The notes under the pieces were generated by a model. That model had not been told where the DNA came from and did no database searches. It was given only the letters and a program-made list of their open reading frames with translations. The translations under genes and the position numbers were made by a program. Below are positions 16,901 to 23,962 of a stretch of DNA of 64,000 bases, piece by piece (positions within the stretch are counted from its first letter, which is position 1; each line of letters starts with the position of its first letter). This stretch comes from Nostocoides sp. F2B08. GTDB taxonomy: Bacteria > Actinomycetota > Actinomycetes > Actinomycetales > Dermatophilaceae. Location: the NCBI RefSeq assembly GCF_009184895.1, contig NZ_WESE01000009.1, forward strand, positions 1-64,000, written 5' to 3'.

Positions 16901-17963
16901 GTGGACGCACCACCTGCTCGTCGTCGTCGACGGCTGGGACGTCCTCACCGAGACGTGCGACGTCCTCGACCACGGCGCGCTGACCGACCGCCTGCTCGCG
17001 GCGCTGCGGGATGGACACGCGCTCGGAGTCCGCGCGGTGCTCACCGGCGACCGCAGCGTCCTGACCGGCCGGGTCGCCCGGACCGCGGAGCAGCGCTTCC
17101 TCCTGCGCCCCGCCGACCCCACCGATCTCGCCATCGCCGGGGTCTCGCACAGTGTCGCCCCAGGTCACTGGCCGAACGGCCGGCTGCTGCGGGCGGCCGA
17201 CGGGGTGCAGCTCCAGGTCGTCCTGCGTGCACCCTCGGACCGTCCGGCGGTGCCTCCGGTCGAGCCTCCGTGGCGGGTCCGCCGGCTCCCCCCGCGTGTC
17301 GACCTCCACGCCCTGCCGTCCGTGACCGGCGCCCTGGTCCTCGGCCGCACCGCCGACGACGGCCTCCTCACCGTCGGTGAGCCGGGACGACGTCGTCTGC
17401 TCGTGGTCGGCAGCGCCGGCTCGGGCCGCACGGACACGCTGGCCGCCATTGCGCACCAGGCCGATCGGCAAGGTCGTAGGGTCTGTGTCCTCGGGGACCT
17501 ACACTCGCCCCTGGGCGAGCGTCTGCAGACGACCGGGGTATGCGTCGATCGCCTCGGCTGGGACGCTCACGACGACCTCGTCCGGCTCCGGCGGACCCAT
17601 CCCGACCTCGTCGTCCTCGCCGACGACGTCGACCGCGCACCCGACGGCGCCGCGGCACGCGCCGTGACCGAGATGGCCGACCTGGCCGAGCGCGACGGTG
17701 GTCTGGTCGCGGTGTCCGGCGACGCAGCCGCCCTCGCGATGCGTACCCGCGGGATCGGCGCGGCCGTCGGCAGGGGCCGCGTCGGTCTCGTCCTGGGCGC
17801 CCCGACACCGCTGGACGCCGACCTGCTCGGCGTGCGGCTCCCCCGCATCCGGGAGGTGGTCCCCGGCCGCGGCTGGCTCGTGGCCGACCGGCGAGCCGTT
17901 CCCGTCCAGGTGGCCGAGCACACGTCGCACGCATCCGTGACACCTGTCATGCCGAGGTCGTGA
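13923..17963 (+). CDS. EssC/EccC-like FHA-FtsK/SpoIIIE ATPase
   Basis: The protein has 1346 residues from ATG 13923. Residues 1-80 may be ubiquitin-like. Residues about 105-170 form an FHA phosphopeptide-binding domain (HTVGRVGADLCI, SENGTLVDG). Two membrane helices follow near 235-280 (VPLPVAGVLALLFG, LLVLAVMSPLMLLGGYL). Then come three FtsK/SpoIIIE-type ATPase modules with P-loops GGTTGSGKSE (about 601), GAVGSGRSQT (about 918) and GSAGSGRTDT (about 1161); the first has Walker B RLVIVVDEF. The second and third have Arg in place of the P-loop Lys and are probably degenerate. This is the EssC layout of type VII secretion motors. No WXG100 substrate or other ESX component is adjacent, so it is an orphan here. 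Confidence 0.85.
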   Translation: MRIRLTVRTGADPAAHEVVVETPETATADLRTDRVAARLATTLGVPGDALAVSGRLLDDGAPLGSPPLLDGTSVRLVERESWVEPRRSRSAAVELAVASGPDAGRTRALTPGAHTVGRVGADLCIADPPLSRLHLRVDVGADGLTVTDLGSENGTLVDGHPVDEPVPVATGSVMTLGRTTLQVRPSRVAPAAAIVRGDGTLLVSRAASPPPVHREGRVELPRPPDSPPARRVPWVAALVPLPVAGVLALLFGPHLLVLAVMSPLMLLGGYLSDRIGSRRTHAQALADHASARATGLARTDTALAAERAWLERTHPDPAAVMRTASGPGSTIWSRTRPLRVRLGRGTVDSTVTVAEDGAASRLPLADAPVVLDLDAAGVTAVCGALAGAAADAVVGQLLVLHPPRELHLWTDRAGWTRAPHTRAGSPEELLVDAASTVRGRVDGGGHAWNSPGGPAVIVVVDGRALSAQAHEALTVLVEHGPAAGVAALVVGAALPGAPVSVAICDGGTAVLRRPAAPDLPLIVDAVDPDWVARVVAGLTPLRDGAGDAGLPNRLALATVLDPTDIRARWSDPGDGAVVTLGVAGRGHLAVDLATAGPHVLVGGTTGSGKSELLRTMVVSLAAAHAPEDAAVVLVDYKGGSAFAGLERLPHIVGVVTDLDPALTTRALTSLRAEIHRRESLLAGCGAADILAYRSASRRSPETLPHLARLVIVVDEFRALADELPEFVTGLVRLAAVGRSLGIHLVLATQRPAGVVSADMRANLGLRIALRVRDRGDSQDVIESDAAARLPRSVPGRALLRWGGEPLVELQTASVADPSDIAHQHVAVHWSDGTATTRTFPLEDSAPPTDLVATIAATALRQGRTAPPSPWLPPLPDRVGLDDGDPDSAWALVDEPTVQRQSLEELDLATQPHIAVSGAVGSGRSQTALSLASAALATRGATTHVATVADPTGPLGRLDGLPHAVGVVDRSAPADVAWFVDRLCEEVARRRSAGWTHHLLVVVDGWDVLTETCDVLDHGALTDRLLAALRDGHALGVRAVLTGDRSVLTGRVARTAEQRFLLRPADPTDLAIAGVSHSVAPGHWPNGRLLRAADGVQLQVVLRAPSDRPAVPPVEPPWRVRRLPPRVDLHALPSVTGALVLGRTADDGLLTVGEPGRRRLLVVGSAGSGRTDTLAAIAHQADRQGRRVCVLGDLHSPLGERLQTTGVCVDRLGWDAHDDLVRLRRTHPDLVVLADDVDRAPDGAAARAVTEMADLAERDGGLVAVSGDAAALAMRTRGIGAAVGRGRVGLVLGAPTPLDADLLGVRLPRIREVVPGRGWLVADRRAVPVQVAEHTSHASVTPVMPRS

Positions 17964-18009
17964 CACCTCGCTCATCCGCGAGCCGCCGGAGCGGCGGATC
18001 GTTGAGGCC

Positions 18010-18984
18010 ATGAGCACACAACCGAGCCGGGCCGAGGTCCGCACCCCGATGATCCACCTGTCCGAGGTCTGCAAGACCTTCTCCACCCCCGACGGCGCCC
18101 TGGCGGCTGTCGACGGCATCGACCTGACCGTCTCGCGCGGTGAGGTCCTCGCCCTGCTGGGCCCCAACGGCGCCGGCAAGACGACGACGATCGACATGAT
18201 TCTCGGCCTGACCCAGCCGACCTCCGGCACCATCGAGGTCCTCGGTGGCTCAGCCCGGTCCGCCGTCCTCGCCGGTCGCGTCTCGGCCGTCCTGCAGACC
18301 GGCGGCCTGCTCGCCGACCTGCGCACCCGCGAGACGGTCCGTCTGATCGCCTCGACCTTCGAGTCGCCATGCGACGTCGACGAGGTCATGGAGCGAGCCG
18401 GCATCCTCCATCTCGCCGACCGCCGGGTCTCCAAGCTCAGTGGTGGTGAGCAGCAGCGGCTCCGGTTCGCCCTCGCGCTGATCCCCGAGCCCGACCTGCT
18501 CATCCTCGATGAGCCGACCGCGGGAATGGACGTCGGCGCCCGGCGCGAGTTCTGGTCGACGATGCACTGCGAGGCCGCCCGCGGACGCACGGTGATCTTC
18601 GCGACGCACTACCTCGAAGAGGCCGAGGAGTTCGCGGACCGAATCGTCATGATGTCCGAGGGACGCGTCGTCGCCGACGGGCCGACCAGCGAGATCCGCG
18701 CCGAAGCCAGCGGACGCTCGGTCAGCGTGGAGCTTCCCCTCGCGCGCCTCGACGACACCCTGACCCGGCTGCGTTCACACCCGGCTGTCACGTCCGTCGA
18801 GCCGGCCGGCAGCGTGGGCCGCTACCGGATCCGCACCACCGACAGCGACTCCGTGGCCCGCGCCGTCCTCACCGAGTTCGGCGGTACGGATCTCGAGGTC
18901 ACGGCCGGCAGCCTCGACGACGCCTTCCTCACCCTGACCCACTCCCGCACCCGCACACCCGTTCTCGAAGGAGCAGCACGATGA
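18010..18984 (+). CDS. ABC transporter ATP-binding protein
   Basis: The protein has 324 residues. It shows Walker A GPNGAGKTTT, signature LSGGEQQRLRFALAL, Walker B LLILDEPTAGMD and the H-loop region FATHYLEEA, followed by a C-terminal extension typical of drug or lipid exporters (DrrA/YadG type). The N-terminal 13 residues before MIHLSEV may be dispensable (ATG 18049 is an alternative). The stop overlaps the permease start (ATGA). With the permease and the downstream two-component pair it forms a four-gene unit, a common layout for cell-envelope stress or antibiotic export. Confidence 0.9.
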   Translation: MSTQPSRAEVRTPMIHLSEVCKTFSTPDGALAAVDGIDLTVSRGEVLALLGPNGAGKTTTIDMILGLTQPTSGTIEVLGGSARSAVLAGRVSAVLQTGGLLADLRTRETVRLIASTFESPCDVDEVMERAGILHLADRRVSKLSGGEQQRLRFALALIPEPDLLILDEPTAGMDVGARREFWSTMHCEAARGRTVIFATHYLEEAEEFADRIVMMSEGRVVADGPTSEIRAEASGRSVSVELPLARLDDTLTRLRSHPAVTSVEPAGSVGRYRIRTTDSDSVARAVLTEFGGTDLEVTAGSLDDAFLTLTHSRTRTPVLEGAAR

Positions 18985-19742
18985 ACACCACCTATCTCGG
19001 CCTGGAGATCCGCCGGATCGCTCGCGACCCGGTCAGACTGTTCTTCACCGCGGCTCTTCCGTTGTTCTTCTACCTCGTCTTCGGGGCCGCCCAGGACTAC
19101 AGCTCACAGTCGGCCGGCAACGGCAACGTCGCCATGATCATCATGGTGTCGATGGCCGCCTACGGCGCAGTGACCGCGTCGGTGTCCATCGGCGGGATGG
19201 CCGCGGTCGAGCGGATGCAGGGCTGGGGTCGCCAACTCGGGCTGACCCCCTTGCCGGACCGCGGGTACATCGCCGTCAAGGTCGGCCTGGCTCTAACGGT
19301 CACGGCATTGCCCCTCGCCCTGATCTACGTCGCCGGCGCCCTCACCGGAGCGAGCGGAACCCCCACCGCATGGGCACTGAGCGGGCTCGCCCTGCTCGTC
19401 GGCACGACGTTGTTCGCACTGTACGGCCTCGTCTTCGCCCTGGCCTTCCGCACGGAGGGTGCCGTCAGCGCCGCGACCGGCTCGGTCGTCATCCTCGGCT
19501 TCCTGGGCAACATCTTCTTCCCGCTCTCCGGCACCATGCTCACGATCGCGAAGTTCACGCCGCTGTACGGCCTGTTCTCACTGGCCCGCTACCCGATCAG
19601 CGGAGGCGACCTGCCCGACGGCGCGACGGGTGAGCTCATCCACGAGCCGCTGTGGGTCCTGGTCGCTAACGTAGCGGGATGGCTGGTCCTGCTCGCAGCG
19701 ATCGCGATCTTCCTCGTGCGTCGCAGCCGGATGCGCCAGTGA
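18981..19742 (+). CDS. ABC-2 type transporter permease
   Basis: The protein has 253 residues, with AAGGAG 8 nt before ATG 18981. It has six hydrophobic segments typical of ABC-2 permeases, including LFFTAALPLFFYLVFG near the start, VIMVSMAAYGAVTASVSIGG-like, and VAGWLVLLAAIAIFLV at the end. It pairs with the preceding ATPase. Its stop overlaps the start of the histidine kinase gene (GTGA). The substrate cannot be deduced from sequence. Confidence 0.88.
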   Translation: MNTTYLGLEIRRIARDPVRLFFTAALPLFFYLVFGAAQDYSSQSAGNGNVAMIIMVSMAAYGAVTASVSIGGMAAVERMQGWGRQLGLTPLPDRGYIAVKVGLALTVTALPLALIYVAGALTGASGTPTAWALSGLALLVGTTLFALYGLVFALAFRTEGAVSAATGSVVILGFLGNIFFPLSGTMLTIAKFTPLYGLFSLARYPISGGDLPDGATGELIHEPLWVLVANVAGWLVLLAAIAIFLVRRSRMRQ

Positions 19743-20863
19743 GCCTGCCGACAACGGCCTCGGCCCCCCAGCCGAACACGCCCGCCCCAGCGCAGGTCAG
19801 CCCCTGGCAGCGCTGGGGCTGGCTGATGTGGGCGGTCTGGATGATCTTCCTCATCCTGCCCGCGGTCGCGGTCTGGCGGGACGACCGCTCACCGTTCTGG
19901 CGCATCGGCGGCCTCGTCCTCATCCTCGTCTTCGCCGTCTCGTACTCCGTGGCTGCGTGGCAGATCCTCGAGAAGGGCCGCGGCGGCACCCGGGCGGCCG
20001 TGGCGACGCTCGGCTTCCTCGTCGCACTCACCATCGTGGCCATCCCGTTCCTCGGGTCCGACGCCGTGGCCTTCACGCCCTTCGTCGTCTCGTTCGCGGG
20101 ATTCACCCTGCCCCGACCCTGGCACTGGCTGTTCGGCCTGGCGGTGTTCGCCGTCTGCGTCGGCGCGCTGTCCGCGACCCTTCCGCTATCGGAGTGGAGC
20201 TACTTCATCTTCATCCTCGTGGCGGTCACCATCGGCGTGAACGCCGCCCGGCTGCTCTCGGAGCAGTCCGAGGGGTATGCGCGGGTCCGGCGCCGCCTTG
20301 ACATCACCGAGGAGCGGGAGCGGGTCGCGCGCGACGTCCACGACGTGCTCGGCCACTCGCTGACGGTCGTCAGCGTCAAGGCCGGCCTCGCGGAGCGACT
20401 GATCGACGTCGACCCCGATCGTGCGCGCGCCGAGGTGGCCGACATCGCCCGGATCGCCCGCGAGTCGCTCGCCGAGATCCGCGCCACCGTCGGCGGGCTG
20501 CGCGCAACCCACCTGGCCGCGGAGCTCGCGGCGGCTCGAGAAGGGCTGCTCAGTGCGGGGATCGCGGCCGAGCTGCCGCCCGACCCGGAGGTGGTCGACC
20601 CTTCCCACCGGGCGGTCCTGGCCTGGGTGCTGCGCGAGTCCGTGACCAACGTGGTCCGCCACTCGCGGGCCACGACCTGTCGGATCGAGCTCGCCGCGCA
20701 TACCCTCGTCGTCGAGGACGACGGGGTGGGCCTGGGGGACCGGCGGATGGGCAACGGCCTGCGCGGCCTGCGCGAGCGGGTCGTCCAGGCCGGGGGCGAC
20801 TTCTCGGTCGGTGCTCGCGCGGACGGGCAAGGGACGCGCCTGGAGGTCTCATGGCCGGGGTGA
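19739..20863 (+). CDS. DesK/NarL-type sensor histidine kinase
   Basis: The protein has 374 residues from GTG 19739, overlapping the permease stop. There are about five N-terminal membrane helices between residues 25 and 160. The HisKA_3 dimerisation domain has the phospho-acceptor His in ERVARDVHDVLGHSLT, and a HATPase_c domain follows (ESVTNVVRHS, DDGVGLG, NGLRGLRERV). It probably senses a membrane or envelope signal and phosphorylates the overlapping response regulator, controlling the upstream ABC genes. Confidence 0.9.
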   Translation: MSLPTTASAPQPNTPAPAQVSPWQRWGWLMWAVWMIFLILPAVAVWRDDRSPFWRIGGLVLILVFAVSYSVAAWQILEKGRGGTRAAVATLGFLVALTIVAIPFLGSDAVAFTPFVVSFAGFTLPRPWHWLFGLAVFAVCVGALSATLPLSEWSYFIFILVAVTIGVNAARLLSEQSEGYARVRRRLDITEERERVARDVHDVLGHSLTVVSVKAGLAERLIDVDPDRARAEVADIARIARESLAEIRATVGGLRATHLAAELAAAREGLLSAGIAAELPPDPEVVDPSHRAVLAWVLRESVTNVVRHSRATTCRIELAAHTLVVEDDGVGLGDRRMGNGLRGLRERVVQAGGDFSVGARADGQGTRLEVSWPG

Positions 20864-21465
20864 TCCGCCTCCTCATCGCCGACGACCAGGCGCTGATCCG
20901 CGAGGCGCTGGCGGCGCTGCTCGACCTCGAGCGGGACCTCGAGGTCGTCGCGCAGGTGGGCGCCGGCGACGCGGTCCTCGACGCCGCCCGCGAGCACCGG
21001 CCGGACGTCTGTCTCCTCGACATCGAGATGCCCGGCCTCGACGGGATCGAGGCCTGCCGCCAGATCACGGCGGCCGGGATCGGTGCGCGGGTCCTCATCG
21101 TCACGACCTTCGGGCGGCCCGGCTACCTACGGCGTGCGCTGGAGGCCGGCGCCAGCGGCTTCATCGTCAAGGACACTCCCGCCGACCGGCTCGTCGACGC
21201 GGTCCGCCGGGTCCACCAGGGCCTGCGGGTCATCGATCCCGAACTGGCGTCGGAGTCACTCCTGGACGGCGCCAACCCGCTGACCGAGCGTGAGCGGGAG
21301 GTGCTGCGCATGTCCCTGCGCGGATCGCCGGTCGCCGCGATGGCCGGCGCGCTGCACCTCTCGGCGGGGACGGTGCGCAACCACCTCTCCGCGGCGATCC
21401 GCAAGACCGGCTCGAGCACGCGTTTCGAGGCGGCCCGCACCGCTCAGGACCGCGGCTGGCTATAG
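20851..21465 (+). CDS. NarL/LuxR-family response regulator (DesR-like)
   Basis: The protein has 204 residues; ATG 20851 lies 13 nt inside the kinase gene. The receiver domain has the acidic pair IADDQALIREAL and the phospho-acceptor Asp in DVCLLDIEMPGLDG. The LuxR helix-turn-helix is LTEREREVLRM to SAGTVRNHLSAAIRK. It is the partner of the kinase directly upstream. The last 6 nt overlap the convergent gene at 21460. Confidence 0.92.
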   Translation: MAGVIRLLIADDQALIREALAALLDLERDLEVVAQVGAGDAVLDAAREHRPDVCLLDIEMPGLDGIEACRQITAAGIGARVLIVTTFGRPGYLRRALEAGASGFIVKDTPADRLVDAVRRVHQGLRVIDPELASESLLDGANPLTEREREVLRMSLRGSPVAAMAGALHLSAGTVRNHLSAAIRKTGSSTRFEAARTAQDRGWL

Positions 21466-21879
21466 GTCCGCGCTGCGGCCCTTCCACCCGACGGCGATGC
21501 CGGCGACACCGGCCGCCCCGATGAGCAGGCCGGGCACGATCGACCCGCCCTGGACCAGTGTCCACGCCGTGGGGATGAACAGCGCTCCGATGACGAGGGT
21601 GGGGGTGGCCGGCCAGGTCAGCCCTCGCCACCAGCCACGGGCCATCGCGGCCCCCGCCGCGGCGAAGAGGAGGAACAGCACGATCGACATGACGACCCGC
21701 ACCGGGCTGTCGCTCGCCCCGATGGCGAGCTCGTACAGGTAGAAGCCGGCCAGGCCGAGCAGCGCGAGGGTGAACGCACCTGCGAGGGCCGCCCCGACGG
21801 GACGGGCCCAGGGCTCGACGGTCTCCTCCGCCCGGTGGGGTGCGCCGGCGGGATCCGCCGATTCCTCGTCGCGTGTCAC
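21460..21879 (-). CDS. small four-helix membrane protein
   Basis: The protein has 139 residues from GTG 21879. A polar N-terminus of about 25 residues is followed by four hydrophobic segments (AALAGAFTLALLGLAGFYLY; VVMSIVLFLLFAAAGAAMA; TPTLVIGALFIPTAWTL; VPGLLIGAAGVAGIAVGW). I do not recognise a named family. It is probably transcribed without a leader from the TAGTGT element 8 nt upstream. Confidence 0.75.
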   Translation of the reverse strand: MTRDEESADPAGAPHRAEETVEPWARPVGAALAGAFTLALLGLAGFYLYELAIGASDSPVRVVMSIVLFLLFAAAGAAMARGWWRGLTWPATPTLVIGALFIPTAWTLVQGGSIVPGLLIGAAGVAGIAVGWKGRSADL

Positions 21880-21887
21880 GGTGTCCT

Positions 21888-21893
21888 ACACTA
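21888..21893 (-). promoter_or_regulatory. -10 element TAGTGT, leaderless promoter
   Basis: On the minus strand TAGTGT is followed by 8 nt and then GTG 21879, with no Shine-Dalgarno sequence between. Confidence 0.5.
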
Positions 21894-22178
21894 GACGGGT
21901 CCGGCGTGCAGCGACCCGCAGGCCTCGACGATGTGAGCCGCGGGTGCGAGACATCACGCCCGGAATATGACCGCGCTCTGGTCAGCGCTGGTGAACGACC
22001 GATACGATGACATGCTGTAATTCGGTCCCGACGTCGTCGTGTTCTCTCACGTCACCGCTCAACCGTGGTCCGTTCTGAACGACTCTGCACGACCCGTCCG
22101 CTCACGACCGGAACATCCGGGCGACAGAGTTGTCGTTGCCCCGCCTCATGCCTACCGACCCCGAAGGAGCCTGATCCC

Positions 22179-22427
22179 ATGGACTGGCGCGACCGTGCTG
22201 CGTGCCTCGAGGAAGACCCCGAGCTGTTCTTCCCCATCGGCAACACCGGGCCTGCCATCCTGCAGATCGAGGAGGCCAAGGCAGTCTGTCGTCGATGCGA
22301 GGTCATCGACACCTGCCTGAAGTGGGCCATCGAGACCGGCCAGGACGCCGGCGTCTGGGGAGGCCTGTCCGAGGACGAGCGCCGCGCCCTCAAGCGCCGC
22401 AACGCGCGCGCGCGCCGCGCCGGCTGA
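22179..22427 (+). CDS. whiB1: WhiB1-type iron-sulfur transcription factor
   Basis: The protein has 82 residues from ATG 22179, with GAAGGAG upstream. Four cysteines (Cys9, Cys37, Cys40 and Cys46, the middle pair as CRRC) bind a [4Fe-4S] cluster. The start MDWRDRAACLEEDPELFF, the turn GVWGG and the basic tail KRRNARARR match WhiB1 closely. WhiB1 is an essential nitric-oxide-sensing regulator in mycobacteria, where the cluster-bound form interacts with sigma factor. The convergent neighbour pdtaS is also next to whiB1 in Mycobacterium tuberculosis. The 299 bp upstream hold no gene and are presumably its regulatory leader. Confidence 0.95.
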   Translation: MDWRDRAACLEEDPELFFPIGNTGPAILQIEEAKAVCRRCEVIDTCLKWAIETGQDAGVWGGLSEDERRALKRRNARARRAG

Positions 22428-22437
22428 GGGCTGCACC

Positions 22438-23919
22438 CTAGGACTGCTGCATCGGGCGCAGCCGTGCCGTGAACTGCACGACGGTGCCGCTCGGCTCCCG
22501 CTTCTGCCAGCGGATGGTGCCGTTGAGGTCCTGGACGAGCGAGGTCACGATCCGGGTTCCGAGGCCGGCCAGCCCGGGCCGGAAGCCTGCCGGAAGTCCC
22601 GCTCCGTCGTCCGAGATCGTCACGCGCAGGATCTCGTCGCCGTCCTGGGCCACCCGCTCCGCGCGCACCTCGATCATCCCGTCGCGGTCGCCCAAGCCGT
22701 GCTCCGCGGCGTTCTGGACCAGCTCCGAGATGACCATCGCCATGGCCGTCGCGTCCTCGGCCCGGACCTTCCCGAACGTGCCCACGAGGGTGCTGTGCAC
22801 GTGGTGCTCACTCGTGGCCACCTCGACGACCGCCTGCAGGCCCCGCACGGCGATCTCGTCGAAGTCGACGGTCTCGTCGAAGCCCTGACTGAGGGTCTCG
22901 TGGACGAGGGCGATCGTCCCCACCCGCCGCACGGCCTCCTCGAGGGAGATGCGAGCCGGCCCGTCATCGAGCCGACGCGCCTGCAGCCGCAGCAGCGCGG
23001 CGACGGTCTGCAGGTTGTTCTTGACGCGATGGTGGATCTCGCGGATCGTCGCGTCCTTCGTGAGGAGCTCGCGCTCACGGCGGCGCAGCTCGGTGACGTC
23101 GCGCAGGAGGACGAGCGCACCGACCCGGCGGCCGCGCTCGGTCAGGGGAACCGCTCGCATCGAGATCGTCGCGCTGCGGGAGGTCAGCTCGGAACGCCAG
23201 GCCGCCCGCCCGGTGAGCACGAGCGCGAGCGACTCGTCGATCGGTGACTCGCTGCCCGCGAGCAGGTCGGCCACGACGGCGGCGAGCACCGTGCCGATGA
23301 CGGCACCCTTGTGCCCGAGCCGGTGCACCGCCGAGATCGCGTTGGGGCTGGCGTAGAGGATGAGGCCGTCCGCGTCGAGGCGGATGACCCCGTCGCCGAC
23401 CCGGGGCGCACCCCGCCGTGCGCCGGTCGGGGCCGACAGGCTGGGAAAACCGCCCTCGGCGACCATGCGCACGAGCGAGTCCCCGATGGAGACGTAGGTC
23501 AGCTCCAGGCGCGTGGGGGTCCGGCCGCCGAGGTTGGTATGCCGTGAGACGACCGCGATCGGCTCACCCGCCCGGAGCACCGGGAAGGCCTCCTCCCGCA
23601 CCCGCAGCTCGTCCCTGTGCCGCACGTTCGGCGCGCGGACGACTCCTCCGGAGGTCCAGGCCTCCTCGAGGAGACCTCGGAGCTGAGGCAGCGGGCCACG
23701 GCCGACGACGTCCTCGTAGAAGACCATCTGCCCGGTGTTGGGGCGCACGTGCGCTGCGCCGATCCAGCCCGTCCCGTCCGAGCGACGCACCCAGAGGATG
23801 AGGTCGGCGAAGGACAGGTCCGAGATCAGCTGCCAGTCGCCGACGAGCAGGTGCAGCCACTCCCGGTCGGGCGGCTCGAGGAGCGAGGAGCCCCGGAGCA
23901 TCTCGTTGAGGGTGGCCAC
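22438..23919 (-). CDS. pdtaS: PdtaS-type cytosolic sensor histidine kinase
   Basis: The protein has 493 residues from GTG 23919. This start was chosen because PdtaS proteins begin with a short (V/M)ATLNE-like segment; the open frame extends further upstream without homology. It has an N-terminal GAF-like domain, a PAS domain (about 230-330), a HisKA_2 domain with phospho-acceptor His in REIHHRVKNNLQTVAALL, and a HATPase domain (VISELVQNAAEHG, ISDDGAGLP). It has no membrane segments. In mycobacteria PdtaS phosphorylates PdtaR, an ANTAR antiterminator, and responds to copper, NO and nutrient stress. No pdtaR lies in this window. Confidence 0.93.
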   Translation of the reverse strand: MATLNEMLRGSSLLEPPDREWLHLLVGDWQLISDLSFADLILWVRRSDGTGWIGAAHVRPNTGQMVFYEDVVGRGPLPQLRGLLEEAWTSGGVVRAPNVRHRDELRVREEAFPVLRAGEPIAVVSRHTNLGGRTPTRLELTYVSIGDSLVRMVAEGGFPSLSAPTGARRGAPRVGDGVIRLDADGLILYASPNAISAVHRLGHKGAVIGTVLAAVVADLLAGSESPIDESLALVLTGRAAWRSELTSRSATISMRAVPLTERGRRVGALVLLRDVTELRRRERELLTKDATIREIHHRVKNNLQTVAALLRLQARRLDDGPARISLEEAVRRVGTIALVHETLSQGFDETVDFDEIAVRGLQAVVEVATSEHHVHSTLVGTFGKVRAEDATAMAMVISELVQNAAEHGLGDRDGMIEVRAERVAQDGDEILRVTISDDGAGLPAGFRPGLAGLGTRIVTSLVQDLNGTIRWQKREPSGTVVQFTARLRPMQQS

Positions 23920-23962
23920 GATCGGCCACTTTAGTCCGGCGCCGGGACCTCTCCGGCACAGG

